A DNA stretch of 64,000 nt from Pegea sp. RAD2-039 (lineage: Eukaryota > Chordata > Thaliacea > Salpida > Salpidae), in contig JAQGEQ010000324.1 of assembly GCA_034620365.1 (NCBI GenBank), positions 186,001-250,000 on the forward strand. The letters run 5' to 3'. This document shows positions 25,701 through 38,400 of this stretch, in pieces (positions within the stretch are counted from its first letter, which is position 1; each line of letters begins with the position of its first letter). The notes under the pieces are model-generated. The model saw only the letters and a program-made list of their open reading frames with translations, ran no database searches and was not told the DNA's origin. The translations under genes were made by a program, and so were the position numbers.

Positions 25701-27240
25701 TGATTAAAATCAAAGTTTGTAGCCTACAAATAATTGAAACAATTGTTGTTTTAACCCCAAAACTATTTCCAAAGTAGTTTTTGCCAGAAAATATTTATCA
25801 AAAGTTAATTTACGTAAGAATTAATCCACTTTCAATCAAACCACGCCAACAGAATTTATTTTATTCGAAAAACTTTCGGTAATCAAAACAAAAAAGAAAA
25901 CTAAATGAGAATATAATCTGTTAAAAGAAATATTTGAGTTACAATAAAAAAAAAACTTAAAAAAAAAGCTGCAAAAACGAAAAAAATCCACAATTGTGCT
26001 TGAGTCAAAATAAAAATTCAAAACTGAAAATGGCAAGAGGCATAAAAAAACAACAAAATCAAAATGTACCTTGGGTTAAAAGGAGTGTTTACACTGGTCT
26101 CTGAAGCATTAGATAACCGTCTGGCGTTCATCGTTGCGTGAAGGTTCAAGTCGGAGTTGTTGTAGCTAACGTTATTCTTGCTCTGAAAGGGGGTGGGACA
26201 AGCACTGGAGTCCTCTGTCTCGGCCGGCCAAAGGTCCGTAACTGATAAGGAAGGTGAAGGTATTTGTGAACTAGCAGGTGAATTATATCTAGCCAAGTCT
26301 GAACTCCAATAGGATAATCCGTCGCCATTTCGTAAATGTTTTTTTCTACGTTTTATACGGACAGTAACATTTCTATCTTCAGAGTAATCATCATCTGACG
26401 ATCCACCTGGTGTGGTGGTACTGAATTGGTTCAAGCGGTCTGGTGGTAGAGGACGACGGTAACCGATATTAGATGAAGACTGAATAGAATCAACATCAGA
26501 TTCCATCGCTTCAAAAGGACTACTCGCATCCTCAGGATCTCCTGGACTAATGATGTCACGAGGACTTTCCTGAGCCAGCTCAGTGCCAAAAGTCATTTGT
26601 GTCTCTTCGTCCATCACAACAGGAAGATTGATGTTAAGACCGAAGCTTTCGTTGCTTTGAAGCGAGATGTTAGAGGTGTTTTTTGGTGAGACATCTTCGT
26701 TTTGATCAATTAAGTCTTTTTGATGATACAGTACAGAAGATGAAGCAACCTCATTCGCATCTAGAACACCAATGAAATACTTTGTCAAAGTTTTAATTCA
26801 TCTCAAAAAAGAGAAACTAATTGTTTAATCAGGTGGACGCACTTTTACTATTAGTAGACAAGACATCATAAAATGACTGAATCATTAATTATTTAGAGAT
26901 TAGTTATCATTATAAATCTTTACAAAAAAATATTGATTAGCATAAAGATTGTCTAGATACTTTTCATAGTATAGTTTAGCAGTAGAAGAAAGATCATCTA
27001 ATTAAAAGAAAAGTTATCAAAGAAAGATAACTTCTCTTTAAAAAATTAAAGAAAAAAGAAGAAAATTTTTTTTATTTTAGAATATCCTCTCAAAAACTTC
27101 AACTTATCAATAGTAAGCAAATATTAAATAAAAAAAAACTCACCATAGTTGTCAGACTGATATATGGTTTCTTGTGATGAACGGGTCTCATTACTAGCTT
27201 CATTTACTTCTATACTTTTCCAGTTTGAACTTTCTGACAT
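16707..27240 (-). CDS. NFAT5: NFAT5-like Rel-homology transcription factor with a giant Gln-rich repeat domain, 12 exons
   Basis: NFAT5 (TonEBP) is the Rel-family factor that binds DNA as a dimer and, in vertebrates, drives osmotic-stress genes. Exons in coding order: 27144-27240, 26070-26760, 24970-25348, 24736-24923, 24056-24246, 22894-23034, 22792-22841, 21600-21828, 21231-21374, 17443-21176, 17227-17388, 16707-16775; all phases agree, giving about 1,991 residues. A basic cluster [10 protein letters not shown] (about 167-176) could be a nuclear localisation signal. The Rel DNA-binding loop reads [13 protein letters not shown] (about 331-343), followed by [30 protein letters not shown] and the IPT-domain segment [13 protein letters not shown], then IIGRNF, VIFQ and VVEVPPYHN, all as in NFAT5 rather than NFAT1-4. 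No calcineurin-docking region was seen, as expected for NFAT5. From about residue 967 to 1555 the protein is a tandem QINQQQPSH-type repeat. It is larger than human NFAT5 (about 1,531), mostly because of that repeat. The terminal exon ending (LCR, stop) is the least certain part: a GT at the same place could be a donor for an unseen exon. Confidence 0.92.
18456..18555 (-). repeat. Spacer copy 1 inside the NFAT5 repeat domain
   Basis: 100-base segment identical to 19254-19353. It encodes the non-repetitive insert [19 protein letters not shown] plus flanking residues. The exact duplication at a spacing of 798 bases (266 codons) shows that the array grew partly by duplicating a large block, not only by single-unit slippage. 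Confidence 0.9.
18528..20291 (-). repeat. 27-base coding minisatellite (nine-residue Gln-rich unit) in NFAT5
   Basis: About 65 tandem copies of a 27-base unit that encodes the nine residues QINQQQPSH or QINQQQPAH. Variants include QVNQQQ, INQPQP, INQTQP, INPQQP and QQPPSH, plus a one-residue shuffle (TSQHIN). The frame is kept throughout. The array is interrupted by a spacer at 19254-19353 that is repeated at the array end (18456-18555). Because the unit lacks stops on the opposite strand too, long antisense frames appear there; they are shadows. The domain is likely part of the activation region, as vertebrate NFAT5 also has Gln-rich activation sequence; the repeat itself is not something I know from the family. 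Confidence 0.95.
19254..19353 (-). repeat. Spacer copy 2 inside the NFAT5 repeat domain
   Basis: Identical over 100 bases to 18456-18555. It separates the longer repeat block (19354-20291) from the shorter one (18556-19253). Confidence 0.9.
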
Positions 27241-30200
27241 TTTTTAATGTCAGCTTATTATTTTTTTTAAATATATAAGTAACAGTTACAAATTGTAGGA
27301 ATGAATCATATATATATGTTTATTTAAATAAATTCTTATTTAAAACCACTAAAGTAAGTTTAGTTCTTATCACATAAATTACTCTGAAACAGAATTTAGA
27401 AATAAATCTCATTAATCTAATTTGGATTATAAGTAGCTTAATAGTCGATTGTGTTTTCTAAAAGTAAAATGTATAAAAACAAACTGATCAATTATAGAGG
27501 TCAAAAGTTTAAAATCATTTAATTAAAATTACATGGTCAATTTTACTTAATTACAATAGTTTTTAGATTTTACAAAAAGCTGTAAAAACAATAAAATTTA
27601 AATTAGTTTATTCAATATCTAAACTTCCTCTTCTAAAGTAATAAAATATTACATTTATTTTTGGAAAGTTATTATTACACATTATATACTTACTTAAGGT
27701 TAGGACTTAAGTTAAAACACTTAATACTAAATAACATCAGTTTCAAAAAAATATTTTTTTAAATTTCAAATAAACTTTTGTACTTTAAATAGAAACAAAA
27801 TAAAGCAAACAAAAAAAAAGATCATTAAATATATTATGTGAAATAATCTGAAATATTTTTTAAAGTATAACCAGCTTCTATACTAAACTTGAACAACAAG
27901 TTAATTATGTTATAAGAAAGTACAAGTATGTTTATAAGCATTAAGTATTTATAATTACTTTTTTGCTTCAATTAGAAATAAATCAACCCTCAACAAGTAG
28001 ACCTAGCATTTTGATATGTTTGAAGTATTTTAAGAATGATTTAAATAAACATTATTTATGCTAGTTAAAATATTTTTTAATGTTTTATTTCAAGAAAAAG
28101 GAAGTATTTGAAACTAAAATTATAGATAAGATAAAAAAGTTGATTCCATTAGTAATTATTCTGAATAAAATTTAAAATGTTATCATAAATTAAACAGAGT
28201 AAAGTATCTTTTAAATTAAAAAATATAAAAAGCTTATTTTTAAATATAAAATCAATTTAGAATAAAATATACGAAATTTAAAAATGTATGTTTTGGTTTT
28301 TCTTGTTAATTTTGATGTTGATCAAAATTAAACTAATAGATTATTAAAAAGTAATAATAAAATAAAAGTAATCACTAATAATAGTCATTTGTCAAACTAA
28401 ATCTAATAAAACTAATTACTTTATATAAAACCATGATTGCAATAATAAAATAAGTTTCAATTATTCTGATATGTAAATCACTTTTTAACTTAATTAAATT
28501 TAAATAAGTCAGTAACAACTTATAAAATATGTTCATTAAAAAGTAGTACTATGAAAAGGAAGTGAATTAGTTTTAAACATAATATATATAAATGTGTTTA
28601 GACAAATAAAGCATTTTGCATAGTCAATTATTAATTAGTAAAACTGTTTTCTAAATATTCATTCAATATCTTATTTATAATTAAGACTTTAAATATTTTC
28701 AATAAATTATATTTAAGGCCCATGCATGATATAGTAAGAATATTTGATTAATAATAAGAAATTACTATTTATGGTATTATTCTAACCTTTTTTGCAAATT
28801 AAGAAGACTAATTAATTAGATATAATTACAATTAATTATTAAATAGAATCTAAACTTATTTAATGCCAAAAAAACATTTGATTTTTTATGTAAGCTTATG
28901 CAGAATTTAGATTAAACATTTGATAAAATAATAGAAATAGTATGATTTAAATATAAAATTAAATCAAATTTATAAAAGGTAAACCACCAAAGTAACCATA
29001 ATAAGAAACAACATAAACATATAAAACTTAGAAGCAGACGTTTTATCATAGACAATGTTTTGGTTGATTAATATATAAAAGTTATTATTAACTGTAAGCT
29101 AAAAAATGTATTTTGATAACATTGCTAAAAACAAGTTTTATTTTCAGAAAAATTAAATAGTTATTCCTCAAGTGTTTCTTCACTAATTATATAAAATAAA
29201 CTTAATACTACATAATAACATTTATTTTAGTCTGCTACCATTTGAAAAACTGTAATTCATCATAATAAATAAAGTTTATTTTTGTACACATCAACTTCTT
29301 TCAGGACTAAAACTGCAATTACAAACAAGTAGAGAAATTAAGAAGTAACGGCAATAAAACAACACAGCTTAAAATTTACTAAAATAGAGGTAGACCCCAA
29401 GTGGCGATCGAGAAAGTATTTTATCTATAGTATTCAATTTGTCGGGTTACTGTAAATAAATTTCTTTTCAACGTTTATTTTGGTTTAAAACTGGCATTTT
29501 CAAAAAATGATTACTACTCAAAAAAATAGAAACGTAAAGAATTATGAAAAACTTTCATTTCCCATTTATGTTTTTGATCATTATTGTCACTTCTATATCG
29601 TAAGTCTGACCTAATTACACGTAGGTAGGTTAAATTAACGCTAGAGTTCAAGTTTTTCATACAAATCCTAATAGAATATCGTAAAAGCTAAATCAAAAAC
29701 ACTTTAAATAAATAACATATATAGTAAATTTTCACTAATTTATCACTTAAGTCATTTTAAATGGCGTGTTGATTACAAAAATTTAGTTAATAAGTAGCTT
29801 GGTCAATTTAGCATCCTAACTTGTAAATAGCTCTTTCAAACAGAGCTTGAGCTTAATGTTCAACAATTCTTAAGACCAAATATTTAATTTTAGTTTGTTA
29901 AACTTTCTGACAGGCTAAATTAAGCCAGTGAAAACTTAATTTACTAACAAACCGTACATTAAGAAATTAGTAAAATTTTTTATATTTTTGAAGACAGAGC
30001 AAATAGACCTTTATAACATTATGTACGTTTCTAAACACTCCTAATATCTTTATTTAACATCTAAAATTATGTTTTCACTCACTTAACTTGCTTCTCTAGT
30101 AGCTAAAATTACATCCCTTATCAGTAGTCATTTCTTACGATAAGATTATAAAAAGTTTCTAAATTCTTGCTTATCATTATTATTTTTTAAAGATATCAAG

Positions 30201-31480
30201 CAAATAGTTTTACTTAACAACTTTTTTGTATTCCCTTATTCTCTACTGTTTTTAAAGTGGTATTAAAAATGTTTATTGCCATTCTAGCAATATCTAAACA
30301 CTGTAAGTCTCGAAAACAGTACTTTATACTTTTTGGAAATATGTTATATGTTTAGTAAAGAAACCTATTAAAAAGTATACAAAGAGCTGCTATTGTAAGA
30401 AATGAAATATATATGATGCTTAGACAAAAATAAATTTAGCAAGTATACTTGGCACTTTAGCTATAATTTCATATCTTAAAGTATGAAAATAATTCATCTT
30501 TTATGTATTATAAGTTTAAATGTAATTCTAATACTAGCCTGAAAAAATTTTATTATAATGTTCATTTCACACATTTTAAATAAACTCAATACGAAAAAAA
30601 TTGTTTTATTTGTTGAAACTTCTTAAGGCTTCTCATTAAAAGGATACCAAGTATAAAAACTTACCTTGACACACAAATTGTGTATTTAGTAATACTCAGT
30701 TTAGTGGCCCAGACTAGTAAAAGATAAGAAATTACTGTTTTAAAATAAAAAAAATGATGTATTATAAATGAAGTAGTGATATTTTTAAAAAATTTTAAGC
30801 GCTTTTACTTCTATAAGCTTTTCTACTGAGGTCAACGGTACTAACATTTCAAGAAATCTTAATTACTTTTGCTAAAGATACAAATATAAATTATTTGATC
30901 CGATTTCATACTTTAATGGAAAATCTAGCAAACAAAATTTTGAAATTGACCATATTGTTTAACATAATTTAGGTGCTCTACATGTTAGTTCTGTCTAAAG
31001 TACTGTTGGTATAAACAATGAACTTGTAATGATGTCGACTCAGCATACAGCTGTGATGTATTGCCCTAAGGTAACAGCTGCTCAGAAATTTGAATACTAA
31101 ATATAATAAGAAGTTTTATAAGAAGGTTTACAACAAAACATTCTTTTAGAATACAATTATCTGATTAAAATTTAGCTGAAGTTTTACTACTAATAATAAT
31201 TTTTACCAATGATTAATTCAAGCTTTTGATAAAAATTAGTTTCTATTGAATTGTAGTCAAATATTCAATTTATTTTGAATTTATTTGTTTCAATAAAACT
31301 AACAAGCATAAAAAAGACCTCTATGAATAAGAAATAAAAGCTAAGTTCAAAGCTAAGATAAAAATATAATAATATTATCAAAATAAACTGATTCTAAAAG
31401 ATTTACAATCGTGGAAAAATTCAAAACAAGTAAGCATTTTTAAGAAAAGTTTCAAAATCATTTGCATGACAAAGACGTAA
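27241..31480. other. NFAT5-ULK4 intergenic region
   Basis: About 4.2 kb of strongly AT-rich DNA with no supported gene. The left end should hold the NFAT5 promoter and 5' untranslated region, the right end the ULK4 3' untranslated region. Confidence 0.5.
31269..31274 (-). terminator. Candidate polyadenylation signal of ULK4
   Basis: Minus-strand AATAAA about 210 bases after the ULK4 stop codon; a second lies a few bases further on (near 31280). Confidence 0.4.
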
Positions 31481-34400
31481 TTAATTGATAAACTGCATCA
31501 CATCTGTTACTAGTTGAATAACGTTTGCATCAGCTGTTTTGTTTGAATCATTATACAAGCTTCTTACAGCTTCTACCAGTTTACTTCCTTCTGAAGAATT
31601 AAATTGTTCTGCATGGTAATCATTCAATGAAATAATTCTCTTTAAAAGTTTTAGTAAAATGCGTTGAGATTTAGTAGACGATTTGACTAATGCTTGAGCA
31701 AAACATTCCATATTTTCAATTCGCATTGTATCAGGGTGGTCACCACCAAACAATTGAACAAGCAACGAGATACATGCTAAAGCAGGATCACCTAAGTCCT
31801 GTTCATCGCATAAAAGACGGAAACAGATGCCCTGTAGTTCAGTTAAGGGCTTATGAATAACTAGAAGCTGTTCTGCATCTTCAGTCTGCAGCTTTTGAGA
31901 CTTTACACTTGCAGTGGATACCTGATTTGATTGTAAAGCAAATTTGACTGCTACTGTCACCCGTTCCAGTAAACTTTTTAGTAAATTAAGAAGATAAAAT
32001 AGTAATTGAGACATACTTGTGATATTATTTGTCGATTCTTTTACCTGTGCATTTGTATATTTAGCAGAAACTTCAGTGATATATTGTAACAAACTGCTGA
32101 TTAGACCTCTTTCATACATAACAGTCATCACATTATCAGTAGATGAACGCACCAGCAAGTTAAGTACGCTTGTTAATTCCTGGATACTTGAATTATAAGC
32201 TGACGATTTCAACTCATCAAAAGAAGATAAAAGCAAATTAAGTATATCATTAGAAGCAACACAATCACAAAGACTTGGCCAGTGCTCAAGTAGTGTACCT
32301 AGCAACCTTACAGCGTAAGTTGGTAGCGGATCACGTGACTGTAATATTGCTTTTAAATCTGGAATCAACTTATCGATTATTGTTTGTTGAATTCCACAAA
32401 TATCAGGAAGTTCGTGACGTTTACCGGAGCGAGCAGACTCTCGTGCAGATACTGAGGAACGAGAAGAAATGTTTGATTTAGCAGAAGATGGAGGTATGAA
32501 AGATTCCATATTGATTGAATGAAAGCGTAAAATATTGCTGAAAACTTCAGTGATTAGCTTCATACAAACCATTTGACCATCATTGTTAGTATAAGCACTC
32601 AACAAGTTGATTAATTGAGGCATAAGTGACTTCATTGTTGCTTGTTCGTATTTAGTGAGAACCAGAGGGTGCTGAGAGAGACATTCAATGCTAGAAAGAA
32701 CTGAATCAACAAACTTTTGGGTTTCATTCTCACCTATAGCGGAACTAAGTCCCGAAGTTTTTCGAATAGACTGCGATACATGTACAAGTAGTTTACCAAA
32801 CTCTTCAATCATTTCGGAGCTTACAATATGACTTCGGAATATTTGGCTTGTAATCATATGATAAAGGACAGCACATGAAGGCAAAACAGTCTTCATTTGT
32901 TTTACTTGAGTTGATGAAGGATGCTTTCTCCCAACAGCATCATCTAACACACTTACACAAGAAGTAGATATTTGTGGTGCCCTTTCAATCATATATCTTA
33001 CAAGGAAGTTTAAACATGCGTGTATGTAATCATAATTAACTGGTGATTTAGGAGTAGTACAACTAGATGGTGTAGATATCCTTCTACAGTCACGCTCAAT
33101 GTACATAATCAGTCGATTGTGGCATGCAGTGATCAGTAATGAAGGTTTTCTTTTCATTAACAGAAGTACTCCTAAAGCAATCTTTGCTCTTACAATTGAG
33201 GATGGATTTTCGAAGAACTTCATCAAAGATGGTAGCACATCTTTAGAATTAGCAATTCTTACTGCCTGTCCTTTTGGAGTGGAGTTTAAAGTTTCTATAA
33301 AAGCGGTTAAAATTACTTGCTGACATTTATAAGAAAGTCTATGCACAGTACTGAAAAATGTGGCTAAACCGACCCGGTCTATGACTGATTGAAGGACTGA
33401 GCCAGTACTTGACAAACGGTTAAGAGACATAAGTGCTGATAGTGAAGAGTGTTTTAGGAATTCTCCTGTGCTTCGTTCAGCCACACTCCACAACATTGGA
33501 CCAACTATTTCATTACTAGAATTACTACCAGGACCAGATGTTGCTGTTGAAATAAATTTTTTTCCTAAATATGTTGATGTATTCGCAACCACTTGTATCG
33601 TTTTACAAGCAAAATGTTGTACAGTTGCATCTTCTCCTTCACGTAAACACCTTACAAAAAGATTGAAGATTGCAGTGGGAACTGACCAAGCACTTTTTTG
33701 ATGAGTTGTGTTTGGTCGTTTATCTTCTGATGCTTTATGTTGATCATGCTCTGCAACTAGATAAAGAAGTTGGCCAACTGCTGGTATTAAAAACTGTTTA
33801 GCCCGACTGTTACGAAAGTTTTCTCTCAAAGCATCACTTAAAGTTGAGAATACATCATTTAGTTTTGTACATTGTTCTAACTCTGTACTACAGCTTGTAG
33901 CTAATCCAATTACTCTAGCTGCTCTACAGGCCACATCTGGTGATTGTTGAATATGATTCTTTACTAAAACTGCTAAATTTCCTAGCATAGATGAATTTGT
34001 TACATAGTTTGCTACAACTGTACTTGTAGCACATAGATGAGATAGATATGAGGCTACGTTAGCTCTCACTCTAGCTTGTGATGTACTTGAAGATTGATTC
34101 AAAGCTTGCTGAACTTGTTTCAAATGGTTATAAAGCTCCTCTGAGTTGGAATTTTCAATATTTGTAAGTGCACGAAATGGTAAGACTTTACTATCCCATT
34201 TGGCAGGTTCAACTTTTTTAATTTGTGGATTATCTTGAATCATTTCAATGTCAATATCAGAATGATGATAAATGAAGTCAGTTAGATTATCAAGAGAATT
34301 TGAAGCAATATCATTTCCTACGTCATCTTCAGTAAGAACATCAGATAGACTTTTATTCTTCTTTACAGTATAAGTAACTCCAAAATCTTTTTGACTCTTA

Positions 34401-35494
34401 ACTGAATCTTTTCCAGTTACCTTAGGAGCTACTTTATCATCTCCATCACCTCTTTCTGTATTACTTATTGTATTTGCTGTATGTGGACGACTACTTAGCG
34501 TAAAAGTACTATCTACAACACTCTCTGGTAAGTTTTTGACTAATGAATGGTCTCCATCACCTCCAGCACTTAACATTGTTGTAAATTTGATTGATTCCCG
34601 ATTAGAAACATCTAAAATACTTTCATTTAAAGTACCATCTAAAGTTACAGATTCTGTTAAGCTACTTAAATCTTTTTCTTCATTTATGTCTATTGTTCCT
34701 TGCCAAAAAGGATGATTTATTAAAGTTTTGACTGATGGTCTACAACTTGGATCTTTTTGTAAGATTATTGAAACAAGATCTTTAAACTCTGGAGAAATTT
34801 CAGACTTGCTTTGAAATGAACTAGCTTCATTTTTATTGTTGCGTTTCAATTGTGGATCAACATAATCATCTAAAGGTAATTCACCTGTATACATCAAGTA
34901 AATAAGAGCACCAAATGCCCAAATATCACCTGCCATTGATACCTTTCCACCTTTTTTTATTTCTGGAGCCTGATAACCAACTTGCCCTTTTAAATCAGTA
35001 TCCATAATATCATTAGGGCCACTTGCTTGTAAGTAAATATCATGTAAGTTTTCATCAGCTAATCGACTTAGACAAAAATTAGTTAGTTTCAAAATTCCTG
35101 GCCCATCAACAAGAATTTTTTTAGCTGATAAGTCACCAAAAACTACACCATGCATATGTAAGTAAAATAACCCAGACAAAATATCTCGTCCAAAAGACCT
35201 TATTGTGTTTTCTGGTAATATGTGATCTTGCTTCAGAACTATTTCTAGGGTTCCACCAGTACATAATTCAGTTACCATCCAAAGATGATTTGTTGTTTCA
35301 TACCATTCATGAAATCTAACAATATGATTATGTTTCACTTCATGTATTAACCTGACCCAATTAGTCACTGCAGCCCTTTCAGCTTTATCAATACAAAGAA
35401 TAGATAAAAATTTTATGGTTCCTTTTCTACGTCCTTTATAAACTGTTGACTTTTCACTTTTTCCAATTTCTTCATACAAAATGAAATTTTCCAT
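31481..35494 (-). CDS. ULK4: ULK4 pseudokinase with HEAT/ARM-type C-terminal region, intronless
   Basis: ULK4 is a pseudokinase linked to ciliary motility and microtubule functions. The 1,337-residue single exon begins MENFILYEEIG, with YKGRRKGTIKF, the same start as vertebrate ULK4 (about 1,275 residues). The kinase fold covers about residues 4-265, but key catalytic residues are replaced as in the vertebrate protein: the HRD motif reads FGDLSAKK (119-126), the DFG motif reads NFC (139-141) and the VAIK region reads FLSILCIDK without the usual lysine position. APE is kept (176-178). After an acidic Ser/Thr-rich linker (about 270-430), residues 440-1337 are helical repeats of HEAT/ARM style, for example SMLGNLAVLVKNHI and LGTLLEHWPSL. 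The coding region has no intron, although OGDH, NFAT5 and the cadherins nearby have many. The identity is firm; loss of catalytic activity is inferred from the motif losses. Confidence 0.95.
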   Translation of the reverse strand: MENFILYEEIGKSEKSTVYKGRRKGTIKFLSILCIDKAERAAVTNWVRLIHEVKHNHIVRFHEWYETTNHLWMVTELCTGGTLEIVLKQDHILPENTIRSFGRDILSGLFYLHMHGVVFGDLSAKKILVDGPGILKLTNFCLSRLADENLHDIYLQASGPNDIMDTDLKGQVGYQAPEIKKGGKVSMAGDIWAFGALIYLMYTGELPLDDYVDPQLKRNNKNEASSFQSKSEISPEFKDLVSIILQKDPSCRPSVKTLINHPFWQGTIDINEEKDLSSLTESVTLDGTLNESILDVSNRESIKFTTMLSAGGDGDHSLVKNLPESVVDSTFTLSSRPHTANTISNTERGDGDDKVAPKVTGKDSVKSQKDFGVTYTVKKNKSLSDVLTEDDVGNDIASNSLDNLTDFIYHHSDIDIEMIQDNPQIKKVEPAKWDSKVLPFRALTNIENSNSEELYNHLKQVQQALNQSSSTSQARVRANVASYLSHLCATSTVVANYVTNSSMLGNLAVLVKNHIQQSPDVACRAARVIGLATSCSTELEQCTKLNDVFSTLSDALRENFRNSRAKQFLIPAVGQLLYLVAEHDQHKASEDKRPNTTHQKSAWSVPTAIFNLFVRCLREGEDATVQHFACKTIQVVANTSTYLGKKFISTATSGPGSNSSNEIVGPMLWSVAERSTGEFLKHSSLSALMSLNRLSSTGSVLQSVIDRVGLATFFSTVHRLSYKCQQVILTAFIETLNSTPKGQAVRIANSKDVLPSLMKFFENPSSIVRAKIALGVLLLMKRKPSLLITACHNRLIMYIERDCRRISTPSSCTTPKSPVNYDYIHACLNFLVRYMIERAPQISTSCVSVLDDAVGRKHPSSTQVKQMKTVLPSCAVLYHMITSQIFRSHIVSSEMIEEFGKLLVHVSQSIRKTSGLSSAIGENETQKFVDSVLSSIECLSQHPLVLTKYEQATMKSLMPQLINLLSAYTNNDGQMVCMKLITEVFSNILRFHSINMESFIPPSSAKSNISSRSSVSARESARSGKRHELPDICGIQQTIIDKLIPDLKAILQSRDPLPTYAVRLLGTLLEHWPSLCDCVASNDILNLLLSSFDELKSSAYNSSIQELTSVLNLLVRSSTDNVMTVMYERGLISSLLQYITEVSAKYTNAQVKESTNNITSMSQLLFYLLNLLKSLLERVTVAVKFALQSNQVSTASVKSQKLQTEDAEQLLVIHKPLTELQGICFRLLCDEQDLGDPALACISLLVQLFGGDHPDTMRIENMECFAQALVKSSTKSQRILLKLLKRIISLNDYHAEQFNSSEGSKLVEAVRSLYNDSNKTADANVIQLVTDVMQFIN

Positions 35495-38400
35495 TTCTGC
35501 TACAAATTACTCAAAATTATGTTAATTTTGTATAACAGTGTTGTCCATAAAATATTTTGAAGATGTTATATCATTTAAGTTAGTTTAAAGTATTAAGTTT
35601 TTGGTTAGTTACCTAAATACAAATTCTATGCAAGTTTTAAATAGATGATAATAAAATTAATGAATTAAAAAAGTTTTAGATAAAAATTAAAAACTTTAAG
35701 TTATTAGTATACAACATTTAGTTCATTTTAAAACTACAAAAAATTATAATAGAAAAATAGAAATAAAATAGAAGAATATGAAAATAATTACACAACCATA
35801 GAATACAACCACAATCATAGAAAAAGAATTCATAATTAGAACTTTTAAATTAATTATAGCATATGATTGAGTAATTGTAAAATAAACAACTATAAAAATT
35901 GAATCTTTCTTATTTAATATTCAGTGGCAAACCATATAATAACAATTTTCTTGTTAGTTTATAGAAATTTTAAATTTTTGTTGAATATGTTAGTGTATAA
36001 AAATTGAACAAAATTGAAGAATAGAAATTTGAAAAAATGCTAAGCAATTAGTACTAAAATTCAAATATTATTATAAATAATATACAAAAACTAAACTATG
36101 TAAATTAATAATACGAATTTCTGAAATATTATTTAAATATTACAAAAAATTCCGTAATATATTCAATTTATAAAACATATAAACAAATTTAGCGTTTTCG
36201 GTTGCTTAACCAACCTGAAGTTCAAAAGTATTTCACGCTTGAATAAAAATTCGTTAAAACATTTGCTTTTATTTAAGTGTAAACTTGGAAAGGACTTTAT
36301 TCATCTTTTCCAGTCAAAATAGAGGTATCAGTTAAGGAAAATTTGAAGATTTTATTATAACCTTTAAAAAGAAGCTTTTTAAGAATAACGATTTTAGTTT
36401 TCTTTGCGAAATTGTTTCATTGATTGTAGACTTTGAAATACCGACAGAATATTATTTAAAAGCATTTTTCAGAAATTTTAGAATTGTTCATGCTTAGGAG
36501 CCTGCTCACTATTATTAATGTAGGTACTTTTACAGCAAGGAATAATTATATTATTCATATATACTATATATGATATTAATATTACCACATACACCACACC
36601 GTTAAGCTAAACGATTTTATCTGTTTGGTAAACTTATCTTCCATTTAATTTATGTGCAGAAGATATTATAAAACAAGGTATTAAATCAATACTTTCGCAT
36701 TTATTGTAATAAATAAAGAAATAAAAGAGGGTGCTTAAAGAGAGCATTTCCCGCTAACACCATTCTCACAAATAACATGTGCTTTTTATTGATCATGCTT
36801 TTGTGCCTTTGCTAAATTTGAACCAGCATGAACAACTTGAATGTTTTAATAGTATGCTAGATGTGGGCAGAACTATATCATAAGAAGTTCAAATAAACAA
36901 TTTTTAAAATACATTATGAGCAAAAAATAAGACACCTTTTTGTCAGATTTTCTGTATCTAGTGAATTTATTTATCAAAATTTAGGTCGTGACCATTGATT
37001 ACAACTTTTTATATATCGATAGAAACTACAAAAAATCCGTGATAAATTAAAAAAAAAGCGATTTATGTCGCCAGTACTTTATCAATCAATTTTTTTATTT
37101 TTTCTTAACTTTATGTTTACTTTGTTTTGTTATAAGTATCTTTGTTTCACTTATTAATAATTTTTGGTCTGCACAAGATTCAAACTAGATTTACATACCA
37201 GTTTAAAATTTCTGCTTTGCAACCAGAAAAAAGCACGGAGTATTGGCAGATATAACATTAATCAAATCAAATTCCTTATGATTTTTCAAAATAATTTAAG
37301 CATCATGTCTGATAAAAGCTCTTAGAGATTAATGCTCGTATGAGATTTCGAATGACATACTTTTAACGATTGATAAACTGAACTATAAACTACATTATTT
37401 ATGCAGATCTATTGAAGCTATATTCAAAGCACAATTACTATTGCAAATACTCGATAAGCTTGCTGATGATGCGACTCAATCGAAAGATTGGATAGATTGA
37501 TTAATAACAATCCTGAAGATATATCTAAATTAAGTTCTGAAATAATTATGGTGGTAGAAATTGGGCAATAAAATTGAACTCTAAATTACTGAATTAGAAC
37601 TAAAAGTAAGTATGCAAAATTTACACCTTAACGTTATAAAAGTTTTCTTGCTTAAGCCTTATGTCACCTTTCCTAGAGTCTAATTATTGAAATTTGTCAA
37701 GAACTGTCTTTTTTATTCATCCTAAAGTTAATGATATCTAAGTTTTTAAGTCTTATGATATTTTTGAAGAACATTTTGTTACCAAAACAGATGCTTTGCA
37801 GTGCATTATTATAATCAATCAAATGCTTGCTTTCATAATAATAACAGTTTCTAAGTTTTCTACAATAACAATTTCTAAATTGACTAGTAAAAGTCTAGTT
37901 TCAGAGAAAAAATAAACTGACTGTCGAAAACAATTGAGTTGTTTTAGAAACAAGACTTTGTCTTCTTCTTATTATTTTATTTTACAAGTCATGTCACTTC
38001 AAAACAATTTTTTCTTATGTGAAACTTAACTGCAATAAAACTGCGACATATATTATTAATATTTTTTTGATAACTTCTAAGTATTTAAGACGAGCAAATA
38101 AAGTTAATTCACTTTAAATTGGTATTAGCACCTTTATTCAAGTATATTTTTGTATTTGAAAAACTATATTGAATCGTCGACAATAAATACTAATTTAATA
38201 CTACAAAATTTAAGATAATATTCAACTTTTTTTTACAAAAACAGTAAACTGTTGTTATAGTATTTGAAAATAAAATATAAAAATAAAAATATGACGGTTA
38301 TAGTTTTTATTTTTAAAGTAATACTTGATATAAGTTTATTCATTACTGATTTCTATTTTTATTCGTTAAGGTTTTCAACTTTTATTTTGAAGGTCGATTA

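Noticed and set aside
37400-37560. Short coding-like stretch that might be a transposon gag fragment
   Set aside because: Only about 33 codons are open before a stop, a frame change is needed to continue, and no diagnostic motif such as a zinc knuckle was found.
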